Source: JAFGIG01 sp964397545 (GTDB lineage: Bacteria > SDB-A). From it: DNA of 59,746 nucleotides. Where the stretch lies: assembly GCA_964397545.1 (NCBI GenBank), contig CAYNIW010000015.1:1-59746 (forward strand), in the 5' to 3' direction. The notes beneath the pieces were generated by a model. It had not been told where the DNA came from. It ran no database searches and saw only the letters and a program-made list of their open reading frames with translations. Below are positions 18,222-25,496 of the stretch, piece after piece (within the stretch, counting starts at the first letter, position 1; every line of letters starts with the position of its first letter). A program made the position numbers and the translations under genes.

Positions 18222-19045
18222 TGGATCTCATTTCCATACTCGACAGAAACGCCTGCGTGCTTAACATTCCGGAGCGTGATCGGGAAGGAGTTATCAGAAG
18301 GATTGCGATGATAGCTTCTAAAACAGAAACTTTGACCGGAGTTAATCCCGAAATAATATACGAAAAACTTATGTCGCGCGAAAAAGAGGGGTCAACGGGA
18401 ATTGGAAACGCTATCGCCATTCCGCATGCCCGCATCGAGGGCATGAAGGATTTTCTTCTTTTCATTGTGACCTCTCATCGGGGAGTCGAATTCAATTCCA
18501 TTGATAAAAAAAAGGTGCACACTTTTTTCGTCGTAATAGGCCCGGAGGAACGCGTCAACGACCACCTCAAAATACTCGCGGCAATATCCCACATTCTCGC
18601 ATCATCCAACGTCAAAAAAGAACTTCGCAGAGCAATAACCAACACTGCTCTTTATGAAGCTTTTCTTCGCAACGTGCGCATCGCGGATTCAAAATACGAC
18701 TCGAAACAGAAATTCAAAGCGCTTTTCGTCATTCTATACTTTGACGAGTTCCTCTATGATATTCTTGAGTTTTTCATTCAGGAAGGAATTGAAGGAGCCA
18801 CTATACTTGATTCATCGGGAATGGGTCAGTATATATCGAATATTCCACTATTTGCAAGCTTCATCGGTTTTATGAATGAAGCCAAGAACCACAGTAACAC
18901 TATTGTCGCTATGATACCTGAGGACAGGTTCAATGATATCGTCGAAGGAATCGAGGAGATTACTGGAAACCTCGACAAAAAGGAAGGCGCCATGCTTTTC
19001 GCGGTAGATGTCAGCTTCGCGAGGGGCACGATGAAAATGATGTGA
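18221..19045 (+). CDS. PTS EIIA-like domain fused to a PII-like domain; antiporter partner
   Basis: A 274-residue protein. Residues 1 to about 150 match the PTS EIIA type 2 (fructose/Ntr) fold, with the phospho-acceptor His in IAIPHARIEG. No sugar permease is nearby, so the domain is probably a sensor, as in nitrogen-PTS regulation of K+ uptake. Residues about 165-274 (FKALFVILYFDEFLYDILEF onward, then GATILDSSGMG) resemble PII-like signal proteins. GGAGG precedes the ATG inside the antiporter gene, and the genes overlap by one base. I infer that the product controls the antiporter at 16971. Confidence 0.75.
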   Translation: MDLISILDRNACVLNIPERDREGVIRRIAMIASKTETLTGVNPEIIYEKLMSREKEGSTGIGNAIAIPHARIEGMKDFLLFIVTSHRGVEFNSIDKKKVHTFFVVIGPEERVNDHLKILAAISHILASSNVKKELRRAITNTALYEAFLRNVRIADSKYDSKQKFKALFVILYFDEFLYDILEFFIQEGIEGATILDSSGMGQYISNIPLFASFIGFMNEAKNHSNTIVAMIPEDRFNDIVEGIEEITGNLDKKEGAMLFAVDVSFARGTMKMM

Positions 19046-19150
19046 TTAGTTTATTCTTTCCACACTAAGTTGAGATCAAAGAGGTCTCCGATTGAATCAA
19101 AACGACAGAATGCGGATAAATCTTTTAAGAAGAAGAAAGAAGTTCTAACT

Positions 19151-19240
19151 GCGAATTAACGCGAATAAACACTAAAGGAAAGAAAAAGGAAGTATAATCG
19201 CGAATTAACGCGAATAAACACTAAAAGAAAGAAAAAAAGA
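19151..19240. repeat. Two tandem copies of a 49-base-period repeat
   Basis: Units begin at 19151 and 19200 with GCGAATTAACGCGAATAAAC followed by ACTAAA and an A/G-rich tail of about 15 bases. The unit start is itself an internal tandem (GCGAATtAAC / GCGAATAAAC). Similar intergenic repeats are frequent in genomes of uncultured bacteria. It lies in the 354-base gap 19046-19399, which also holds the hairpin leader at 19362. Confidence 0.7.
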
Positions 19241-19361
19241 TATCCACCCCGAAGGGGAAGAAAGAAATGTAAAGAAAATTTTCTTTATAAAAATTTATTC
19301 TGAAGGGGCAATGCTTAGAAAAATGTTTGCAATAAGTCCTTACGCAACTGAAACATTTCAT

Positions 19362-19402
19362 CCCCTTATCGGCAAGAATTATAAGGAAGAACAACGGTTT
19401 TG
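19362..19402 (+). promoter_or_regulatory. Hairpin leader upstream of a methyltransferase (copy B)
   Basis: CCTTAT (19364-19369) pairs with ATAAGG (19381-19386), masking the likely ribosome site, with CGGCAAGA in the loop. Thirteen bases later comes TTGACTAAC. It matches copy A at 14244 in 15 of the first 16 bases and in the spacing to the start. Confidence 0.4.
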
Positions 19403-20212
19403 ACTAACATGGGAAATGATAGTATGAACAGAATGACAGAATCAAATCGGATGGCATGGGATGTATTAGCCGAAACTCACTATAACAATTACCATATAGA
19501 TAAACTCGTTTCCGGAACTCCTCTGATCAACAAAATAATTAGGAAAGAAGTCGGTGATGTCGCCGGAAAATCCTTGATCCATCTTCTTTGCCACATCGGA
19601 ACCGACACCCTCTCCTGGGCTCTGCTCGGAGCTGAAGTGACAGGCGTGGATATTTCGCCTAATTCGCTTAAATTTGCGCGGATTATCGCCAAACAAATGT
19701 GCATTTCAGCGGATTTTATAGAATCAGACATACTCTATGTAAAAAACCGGGTGAAAAAAAAGTTCGACATAGTATTTTCGTCAACCGGAGTGCTCTGCTG
19801 GATACCCGACATTAAAGTTTTTGCCGAAAGCGTAAGATATCTGCTTAATGACGGCGGTTTTTTTTACCTGTTTGACGGACATCCTTTAAAAAGTGTCTTT
19901 CTTGACTCTTGGGTTGAATTTTCAGATAACACTGTTAGAGGTGATTATTTTCGCAGAAAAGTATGGGAATATGACAACATGGAGGATTACACGGATCCCG
20001 ACCTGAAAGTGCCCAAGAAGTCATACGAATGGAACTGGACCATGGGTGATGTGATCACCGCTTTTTGTGAAGCCGGTATGCGCATTGATTTCTTACATGA
20101 ATTCCCCCGGTTTTTTTACAATGGCTACACGCCCTGTGATGTTGACACTGAAAAAGTGGAGCTTTACCCGTGCACATTCAGCCTCAAAGCGACGGCTATA
20201 GGGACAAATTGA
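19400..20212 (+). CDS. Class I SAM-dependent methyltransferase
   Basis: A methyltransferase of up to 270 residues. Motif I is SLIHLLCHIGTDTLSWALLGA with the following VTGVDISPNSLKFA; the later block FSSTGVLCWIPD and the motif YLLNDGGFFYLFDGHP are typical of a widely spread uncharacterised family. The substrate is unknown. The start is uncertain: TTG 19400 is conserved with the other leader, while ATG 19409 and ATG 19424 (MNRMTESNRMAWDVL) are nearer to where relatives begin. It is followed at 30 bases by the Cdd1-like gene. Confidence 0.82.
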   Translation: MTNMGNDSMNRMTESNRMAWDVLAETHYNNYHIDKLVSGTPLINKIIRKEVGDVAGKSLIHLLCHIGTDTLSWALLGAEVTGVDISPNSLKFARIIAKQMCISADFIESDILYVKNRVKKKFDIVFSSTGVLCWIPDIKVFAESVRYLLNDGGFFYLFDGHPLKSVFLDSWVEFSDNTVRGDYFRRKVWEYDNMEDYTDPDLKVPKKSYEWNWTMGDVITAFCEAGMRIDFLHEFPRFFYNGYTPCDVDTEKVELYPCTFSLKATAIGTN

Positions 20213-20242
20213 AATGGTTCAGATCATAAATAAGGAGTTGTG

Positions 20243-20524
20243 ATGAATAAAAAAATTTTAACTCCACAAAATAAATCCGATCTGAAAAATATTCCTGGTA
20301 TCGGAAAGAGTATTGAAAGGGATTTGCAGGACATCGGCATCAAATGCGTTGACGATCTGAAAGGCAAAGAACCAGAGTATTTATACAATAAATTATGCGC
20401 CTCTAAAAACACGGCTGTTGACAAGTGTGTATTATACGTATTCAGATGCGCGGTCTACTATGCCGAAAACAAAAAACACGACCCTGAACTGTTGAAGTGG
20501 TGGAACTGGAAAGGAAGATCTTAA
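20243..20524 (+). CDS. Helix-hairpin-helix (Cdd1-type) protein
   Basis: A 93-residue protein with a helix-hairpin-helix DNA-binding-like core (LKNIPGIGKSIERDLQDIGI) and the Cdd1 family ending (DKCVLYVFRCAVYYAENK, then LLKWWNWKG). The family was named from a pathogenicity locus in Clostridioides; its molecular role is unknown. TAAGGAG lies five bases before ATG 20243. It is cytoplasmic and probably co-transcribed with the methyltransferase upstream. Confidence 0.78.
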   Translation: MNKKILTPQNKSDLKNIPGIGKSIERDLQDIGIKCVDDLKGKEPEYLYNKLCASKNTAVDKCVLYVFRCAVYYAENKKHDPELLKWWNWKGRS

Positions 20525-20648
20525 ACGCCATCTTACAGAGGGATTGAAACGCCGAAAAGTCTTCTAAATGAATTTGTTACAATTTTGTCGAGCTCAATTG
20601 ACAGAAGAATTTTTTTTTAATTCATTTTTTTGAAAAAAGGACAAAAGC

Positions 20649-21473
20649 ATGAAAAAAGAAATCACAGAGATCAAAACACTTCAATCACTCGAATACCACA
20701 GACGTGTGATGAACGCCATTTTAGACCGCTTTATCAATAACAAAAGCGTATCAGGTGTTTTTGTCAGCGGGAGCGTTGCCCGCGATTCTATGGACGAATT
20801 CAGCGATATTGACATCGGCATCTGTTATAAAAACGAAAAAGAACGTTTAAAAGATTGGGAAGTCAGGTGTGACTGGAATATTTTACCCTGGTTTCACCGC
20901 TTTGACGCCGACCATATAAAGCCCTTTTTCGTGATATATTTTTTTGAACCTTGGGTGAAAGCAGACATCAACCTTTATACCAAAAAAGACCTGCCTCCTC
21001 CGGAGGGCGGAATCTACAAAATCATACGTGACGACGAAGGAGACCTTAAAGTATGGATCGAAAATCAAAAAACTTGGAGTCCGCCTAAACCCGACTGGAG
21101 CCAGGCCGCCCACGAAGACGAAAGGTTCTGGGCATGGAACCTCTATCTTTCGGCGCACATAAAACGTGGGGAGCTCTACGGAGCGGCTCGTGAATTCCCC
21201 CAGATTGCAGGGATAATGGAAACATGGATCGCGCGCCTTAACGGCAACGCGCGTTTTGAAGCCAGGCATAAAGAAACAGAATACAGCAAAGAAGAAAGAC
21301 TTGGGGCATACCTTTTTCCTGAACCCACTCACTCATCTCTAAAAAAGTCGGTGACCACCTTTGTGAGAGAATTTACCGAACTGCGTAAGGTCGTCCAGGA
21401 CAAAATAAAACCCAACTGGAAAGTTACAGAACGGACAATTGAAAAGGTTACGGCTTTAATTGAAGGAATTTAG
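20649..21473 (+). CDS. Nucleotidyltransferase-fold protein
   Basis: A 274-residue protein with the Pol-beta-type nucleotidyltransferase signature: GSVARDSMDEFSDIDIGI (Gly-Ser, then two metal-binding Asp) and a third Asp in VKADINLYT. The layout resembles aminoglycoside or lincosamide adenylyltransferases, where the enzyme transfers AMP to a small molecule. The C-terminal half is helical (WAWNLYLSAHIKRGELYGAAREF). The substrate cannot be told from sequence. A single gene with about 125 bases before and 145 after it. Confidence 0.8.
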   Translation: MKKEITEIKTLQSLEYHRRVMNAILDRFINNKSVSGVFVSGSVARDSMDEFSDIDIGICYKNEKERLKDWEVRCDWNILPWFHRFDADHIKPFFVIYFFEPWVKADINLYTKKDLPPPEGGIYKIIRDDEGDLKVWIENQKTWSPPKPDWSQAAHEDERFWAWNLYLSAHIKRGELYGAAREFPQIAGIMETWIARLNGNARFEARHKETEYSKEERLGAYLFPEPTHSSLKKSVTTFVREFTELRKVVQDKIKPNWKVTERTIEKVTALIEGI

Positions 21474-21617
21474 AAAATTAAAAATCCCCGTCATCCAAAA
21501 GAATGGCGTCCGGTTTTGAAAGAACTCTTTCTGCAGGAAGATAAAATATGAAGTCAAAGAGCTGTTTGAGAACAGAGACATTTTGCGATATTCTTCAAAA
21601 CACACAATGATAGAAAA

Positions 21618-22319
21618 ATGAAAAATACATTATTTGACGAAATAAAGCATTTCTGCGATGAAGATGTTTACGAAATCGGATTTGCTTCATTATCCGGACT
21701 CTTGGATCTGAAATGGACCGGTTATTATTTCGGAATATCTTTAATGAGAAAAATTGATTGTTCAATAATTGAAAGAATCAGAAACGGTCCGACGACAGAG
21801 TATTACAATCTATACAACAGCATAAACGCAGAACTTAACGCAAAAACAGAAGAAATCACCTCTTTGTTGAAAAAAAACAATATTAAAGCCGCGGCAATTA
21901 AAGCTACATTGGACGACAGTGAAATAGATTTTGATTACTGCAAAACCTTAAGGTATTCGTTGTCTCACAAAATGGTTGCGACCCAAGCAGGACTCGGCTG
22001 GATTGGAAAGACAGATCTTTTGATCTCACGCAGATTTGGTCCAAGGATCAGATTGGCGAGTGTTTTAACCTCTTCGAGAATTACTGAGGTCGGCGTTCCG
22101 ATAAATAGGAGCCTCTGCGGTGACTGTAATTTATGCGTGATAAACTGTCCGGCACAAGCCGCAAACGGCTTTCTTTGGGACAGCACTGTTGACAGAGATG
22201 TTTTTTACAACCCATTCAAATGCAGGCAATACGCAAGAGAAATATCGGCAACAAGAATTCAAAAAGAAATCAGTTTATGCGGAATCTGCATATCCGTCTG
22301 CCCGATTGGAAAGAATTGA
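21618..22319 (+). CDS. QueG-like double 4Fe-4S oxidoreductase
   Basis: A 233-residue protein whose C-terminal part carries two ferredoxin-type clusters, CGDCNLCVINCPAQA and CGICISVCPIGKN, as in epoxyqueuosine reductase. The middle block QAGLGWIGKTDLLI is also shared with that family. It lacks the long C-terminal HEAT region of true QueG and ends right after the second cluster motif, so it belongs to the short related group found in anaerobes, whose reaction is unknown. There is no good ribosome site. Although queD and folE2 are in this window, they are 28 kb away. Confidence 0.75.
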   Translation: MKNTLFDEIKHFCDEDVYEIGFASLSGLLDLKWTGYYFGISLMRKIDCSIIERIRNGPTTEYYNLYNSINAELNAKTEEITSLLKKNNIKAAAIKATLDDSEIDFDYCKTLRYSLSHKMVATQAGLGWIGKTDLLISRRFGPRIRLASVLTSSRITEVGVPINRSLCGDCNLCVINCPAQAANGFLWDSTVDRDVFYNPFKCRQYAREISATRIQKEISLCGICISVCPIGKN

Positions 22320-22415
22320 AATGTCAGTATTTGCAGATATGAAGAGGGTATCATTTATACATCTTTCTACATGCGCATGAACCGAATACAGCGGCAGTGA
22401 TACAAAGGAGCATGA

Positions 22416-23306
22416 ATGTCGTTCAAATTTCGCGTCGGAATAGTTCAGTCGAAAAGTGATTTCGGGAGCCTTGCTGAAAACACCGAAAAAGGTATTCAAT
22501 ACATACAACGTGCAAAATCATTGGAAGCTGATATCGTCCTGTTTCCCGAGTGCTGGATCACAGGTTATTCCTTTCCCTGCTTTTCTGAAATAAAGCCTCT
22601 TGAAGATGCTATAAAATCAAATGAATTCGCCTCTTGGTCGGCTCTCTCACTGAATGAAGAAAGCGTTTTCCTTAAAAAGTTTTGTGAAACGGCCAAAGAG
22701 TCGTCAGTCGGAATCGTCATTACGGGATTCGCACATGGCATAAAAAGACCGAGAAACTCCGCATTCGTCATCGACAGGTCAGGTAATATTTTAATGCGTT
22801 ACGACAAGGTTCACACCTGTGATTTCGACGACGAGAGACTGCTCGAAAGCGGCGAAGAATTCAATGTCTGCGAGTTCGACGGTGTTAAAATCGGCGTAAT
22901 GATCTGCTACGACAGAGAATATCCGGAAAGCGCCAGATGCCTGATGCTCAAAGGCGCTGAAATCATTCTCGTTCCGAACGACTGTAAGTCCATGGCCCCG
23001 AGGCTGAAAGCTCTTTCTACGAGAGCATACGAGAACATGACCGGTATGGTCATGGCAAACGCGCCGGGAGTAAATGCCGGATGCTCTTGTGCATACAGCC
23101 CGATAGTGTGGGATGAAAATGAGATTCCAGTTGACAACACGATAGTAGAGTGCGACGCGACGACCGAAGGCGTTTTTATCGCTGAATTTGATATTGATGA
23201 ACTTCGGAATTACCGGCGCAATGAGATGATGGGAAATACATATCGGAAAGTCTCCGCATACAAAGGTCTTCTCGATAAAAGGATTGACGAACCTTTTCTG
23301 CGATGA
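22416..23306 (+). CDS. Carbon-nitrogen hydrolase (nitrilase superfamily)
   Basis: A 296-residue cytoplasmic amidase. The catalytic triad is visible: Glu in LFPECWITGY, Lys in MRYDKVHTCD and Cys in GVMICYDREYPE. These enzymes hydrolyse or condense amides; the substrate cannot be read from the motifs. The length is normal. AAAGGAG lies five bases before ATG 22416. It is about 100 bases after the QueG-like gene, and could share its transcript. Confidence 0.88.
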   Translation: MSFKFRVGIVQSKSDFGSLAENTEKGIQYIQRAKSLEADIVLFPECWITGYSFPCFSEIKPLEDAIKSNEFASWSALSLNEESVFLKKFCETAKESSVGIVITGFAHGIKRPRNSAFVIDRSGNILMRYDKVHTCDFDDERLLESGEEFNVCEFDGVKIGVMICYDREYPESARCLMLKGAEIILVPNDCKSMAPRLKALSTRAYENMTGMVMANAPGVNAGCSCAYSPIVWDENEIPVDNTIVECDATTEGVFIAEFDIDELRNYRRNEMMGNTYRKVSAYKGLLDKRIDEPFLR

Positions 23307-23406
23307 CCATGTCTGCTTCCGGTTTTTCATACACCCCGGTTTTCAATAGAATAAATCAAGAAGAGAAATTAATAAAACCTATCCACCCGAGTGGAGAGGA
23401 GTTTTA

Positions 23407-23592
23407 TTGCCGAGACAGAAAGCCGAGGATAAAAAATTCATGGGTTGGTGTTATAATGCACGGCGGATTAAACGCCCCGGGTTTCATAGCTGTTTGTTTC
23501 AGTCTTTTATAGCAGTAGAGCGAAATGAAATTCAAGAACTGTATATGCAGAAATATTCATACCAGAGTGCAATCCGGCAGGCGCTGGAATGA
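23407..23592 (+). CDS. Small 61-residue protein coupled to the Ca2+/Na+ antiporter gene
   Basis: An open frame from TTG 23407 to TGA 23592. Two features suggest a real gene: AGAGGAG lies six bases before the TTG, and its stop overlaps the antiporter start as ATGA. The product is basic (many Lys and Arg near residues 3-24), has two Cys and no membrane segment. I recognise no family. It lies in a 282-base interval that otherwise seems empty. Confidence 0.4.
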   Translation: MPRQKAEDKKFMGWCYNARRIKRPGFHSCLFQSFIAVERNEIQELYMQKYSYQSAIRQALE

Positions 23593-24539
23593 TTGACCTT
23601 CTTTTTTTGGTTCTTGGTTTCGCCCCTCTTGTCGCCGGCGCCAACCTTCTTGTCGAAAGCGCGTCTTCTTTGGCTAAAAGGTTGAATATACCAAGTATTG
23701 CAATCGGCCTGACAATAATTTCTTTCGGCACATCCGCGCCAGAGTTTGTCGTGAATGTCTTCGCATCCTCTTATGGCAGTTCGCAAATAGCGCTTGGAAA
23801 TATTATTGGCAGTAATATCTTCAACATTCTGGCGATATTGGGAGTTTCCGCCTTGATTTATCCCTTGAGTGTAAAATCAAATACGACATGGATTGAAATT
23901 CCACTTTGCTTTCTTTCGGCAATAATCCTGCTGTTCATCTCCAATGACGCAGTAATAGACAACGCGGCTTCTTCATCTCTGACGCGTATCGACGGCATCA
24001 TTCTTCTTCTCTTTTTTATAATCTTCATGAGTTACAACTTTCAGCTCATGAAAACAGGGACATTCACCGAAGACATAAAAGTCAGAAATTATTCCATAAG
24101 AAAATCCGTTTTATACATTGTCTTTGGGCTTGTTCTGCTCACAATTGGAGGAAAGATCATCGTAAGGTATGCTGTATTGCTCGCCGAAGGAATCGGTATC
24201 TCAGAAAGGATAATCGCCCTGACTGTCGTATCGGCCGGGACATCCCTTCCCGAGCTCGCGACTTCCGCCGTCGCGGCTTATAAACGCAACGTCGACATCG
24301 CAATCGGTAATATCGTGGGATCGAATATCTTCAACGTCTTTTTCATCCTCGGCGTTTCAGCCCTAATAAAGCCTTTGCCGTTGACTCATCTTACCAACAC
24401 AGATCTTTTTTTCAATATACTTGCAAGTTTTCTGCTGTTTCTTTTTGTTTTCACGGGAAAAGGCAGGAAGTTAGACCGCTGGGAAGGTTTTGCCTTCATT
24501 CTCCTGTATTCAATCTTTATGGTTTTCTGGTTGTTTTAA
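23589..24539 (+). CDS. Calcium/sodium antiporter (CaCA family, YrbG-like)
   Basis: A 316-residue inner-membrane exchanger with about ten segments in two inverted halves. Each half carries the alpha-repeat: SFGTSAPEFVVN with IALGNIIGSNIFNI, and SAGTSLPELATS with IAIGNIVGSNIFNV. The acidic residues in these repeats bind Ca2+. It would extrude Ca2+ in exchange for Na+ or H+. Its ATG overlaps the stop of a 61-codon open frame. A stem-loop terminator follows at 24556. Confidence 0.92.
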   Translation: MIDLLFLVLGFAPLVAGANLLVESASSLAKRLNIPSIAIGLTIISFGTSAPEFVVNVFASSYGSSQIALGNIIGSNIFNILAILGVSALIYPLSVKSNTTWIEIPLCFLSAIILLFISNDAVIDNAASSSLTRIDGIILLLFFIIFMSYNFQLMKTGTFTEDIKVRNYSIRKSVLYIVFGLVLLTIGGKIIVRYAVLLAEGIGISERIIALTVVSAGTSLPELATSAVAAYKRNVDIAIGNIVGSNIFNVFFILGVSALIKPLPLTHLTNTDLFFNILASFLLFLFVFTGKGRKLDRWEGFAFILLYSIFMVFWLF

Positions 24540-24555
24540 TAACAGATTATCTTGT

Positions 24556-24589
24556 CAAATAAAGCTCAAAGAAATTTATTTGCATTTTT
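24556..24589 (+). terminator. Rho-independent-type terminator
   Basis: CAAATAAA and TTTATTTG form an eight-pair AT-rich stem with an 11-base loop, followed by CA and five T. It lies 17 bases after the antiporter stop. Confidence 0.45.
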
Positions 24590-24601
24590 ACCTGATTTCG
24601 T

Positions 24602-24621
24602 AAACACACTCTTCGAGTGTG
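24602..24621 (-). terminator. Terminator-like hairpin after tRNA-Ser
   Basis: On the minus strand CACACTC-GAA-GAGTGTG is a perfect seven-pair stem followed by TTT. The T-tract is short. It lies just beyond a second perfect inverted repeat that includes the tRNA 3' end. Confidence 0.45.
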
Positions 24622-24640
24622 CTCTCCGAAATATTAATTT

Positions 24641-24725
24641 CGGAGAGGGTGGGAGTCGAACCCACGGAACGTCTCCGTTCACACGATTTCGAGTCGTGCT
24701 CCTTAGACCACTCGGACACCTCTCC
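24641..24725 (-). tRNA. tRNA-Ser (anticodon CGA)
   Basis: An 85-base class II tRNA. The acceptor stem GGAGAGG pairs with CCUCUCC, the anticodon loop is CUCGAAA, the long variable arm is present and the T-loop is GUUCGACUC. The CCA end is not encoded (discriminator G followed by AAA). The 3' end forms half of a perfect 11-pair inverted repeat with downstream DNA (24622-24647). Confidence 0.93.
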
Positions 24726-24794
24726 TGAAAAAATGATATTTTATACTAAAAAATGATTATGTAAATCAAAAAGTGCTACAAAAAAACCTGAGAG

Positions 24795-25250
24795 CTACTT
24801 TTTTTCTCTTTTTTTTCTGAAAAAATCCCGCATCAACTGCGCCGCATCTTCACACAATACTCCGCCCTTGACCTCGACCCTGTGATTCAGGGTTCGGATA
24901 CTCGGGATTTTCGCCTGCGACACGCATCCGCCGAATTTAGGGTCTTCAGTCCCAAAGATTATTCTCGATACTCTGAAGAGAATACAAGCCCCCGCGCACA
25001 TTATGCAGGGTTCGACCGTCACATAGAGATCACAGCCTTCGAGCCTCCAATTACCGAGTGTCTTTGCCGCCGCTGTCAAAGCAATAATCTCGGCGTGAGC
25101 GGACGCGTCGAGAAGAGACTCCGTCCTGTTGTATCCCCTCCCTAATAACGCGCCGTTCTTGACTACAACCGCTCCGACAGGGACTTCGTCCTCGCCCAAA
25201 GCTTTTGAAGCTTCAGATAAAGCCATTTTCATAAAATGTTCGTCCGTCAT
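24795..25250 (-). CDS. tadA: tRNA-specific adenosine deaminase TadA
   Basis: A 151-residue zinc deaminase that converts A34 of tRNA-Arg(ACG) to inosine so that one tRNA reads CGU, CGC and CGA. The zinc-binding His and catalytic Glu are in SAHAEIIAL, and the two zinc-binding Cys in VEPCIMCAGA. The helix near the end is typical of the tRNA-editing group. The longer open frame continues upstream through tRNA-Arg, so I chose ATG 25250, with GGAA six bases before it. It begins 28 bases after the 3' end of tRNA-Arg(ACG), its substrate, and is followed by tRNA-Ser. Confidence 0.92.
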   Translation of the reverse strand: MTDEHFMKMALSEASKALGEDEVPVGAVVVKNGALLGRGYNRTESLLDASAHAEIIALTAAAKTLGNWRLEGCDLYVTVEPCIMCAGACILFRVSRIIFGTEDPKFGGCVSQAKIPSIRTLNHRVEVKGGVLCEDAAQLMRDFFRKKREKK

Positions 25251-25278
25251 GCTATGTTCCGATACTTTAAGGGAAAAC

Positions 25279-25351
25279 CGCGCCCGGCAGGAGTCGAACC
25301 TGCAACCTGCGGATTCGTAGTCCGACGCTCTATCCATTGAGCCACGGGCGC
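25279..25351 (-). tRNA. tRNA-Arg (anticodon ACG)
   Basis: A 73-base cloverleaf: acceptor GCGCCCG/CGGGCGC, anticodon loop CUACGAA, T-loop UUCGACU, no encoded CCA. The first anticodon-stem pair is a U-C mismatch (27-43). A34 is the target of TadA, encoded immediately downstream. Confidence 0.95.
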
Positions 25352-25356
25352 ATAAA

Positions 25357-25429
25357 TGCGCTGCCTGAGAATCGAACTCAGAACCCACGGATTAAGAATC
25401 CGTTGCTCTGCCATTTGAGCTAGCAGCGC
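25357..25429 (-). tRNA. tRNA-Lys (anticodon CTT)
   Basis: A 73-base cloverleaf: acceptor GCGCUGC/GCAGCGC, anticodon stem ACGGA/UCCGU with loop UUCUUAA, T-stem CUGAG/CUCAG, discriminator A, no encoded CCA. It is five bases upstream of tRNA-Arg, so the two are probably one transcript. Confidence 0.95.
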
Positions 25430-25442
25430 ATATTTAATCTTT

Positions 25443-25471
25443 CTGCTAACAGATAAAACTTTACCTGTCAA
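25443..25471 (-). promoter_or_regulatory. Possible promoter for the tRNA-Lys/tRNA-Arg/tadA unit
   Basis: A perfect TTGACA on the minus strand, 17 bases, then TAGCAG, which is a weak -10. The -35 box abuts the -35 of the divergent promoter at 25460. Confidence 0.35.
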
Positions 25472-25488
25472 CGAAAAAAACCTATTAT
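25460..25488 (+). promoter_or_regulatory. Promoter of the 25.5-41.9 kb gene series
   Basis: TTTACC, 17 bases, TATTAT. The ATG of the first gene lies eight bases after the -10 with no ribosome site between, so the message is probably leaderless. Confidence 0.5.
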
Positions 25489-25496
25489 AACAATCG

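Noticed and set aside
19240..19262. Terminator at CCCCGAAGGGG
   Set aside because: The stem is four pairs with a three-base loop and no T-run follows on the plus strand.
21618..22319. True epoxyqueuosine reductase QueG
   Set aside because: The protein ends right after the second cluster motif and lacks the C-terminal region of QueG; only the shared oxidoreductase core is present.
23303..23512. 69-codon frame overlapping the nitrilase stop as ATGA
   Set aside because: It overlaps the 61-codon frame that has a ribosome site and couples to the antiporter, and it has no recognisable content.
14287..24539. Integron-like cassette array
   Set aside because: The genes are co-oriented singles, but no attC-like paired sites or integrase were found.
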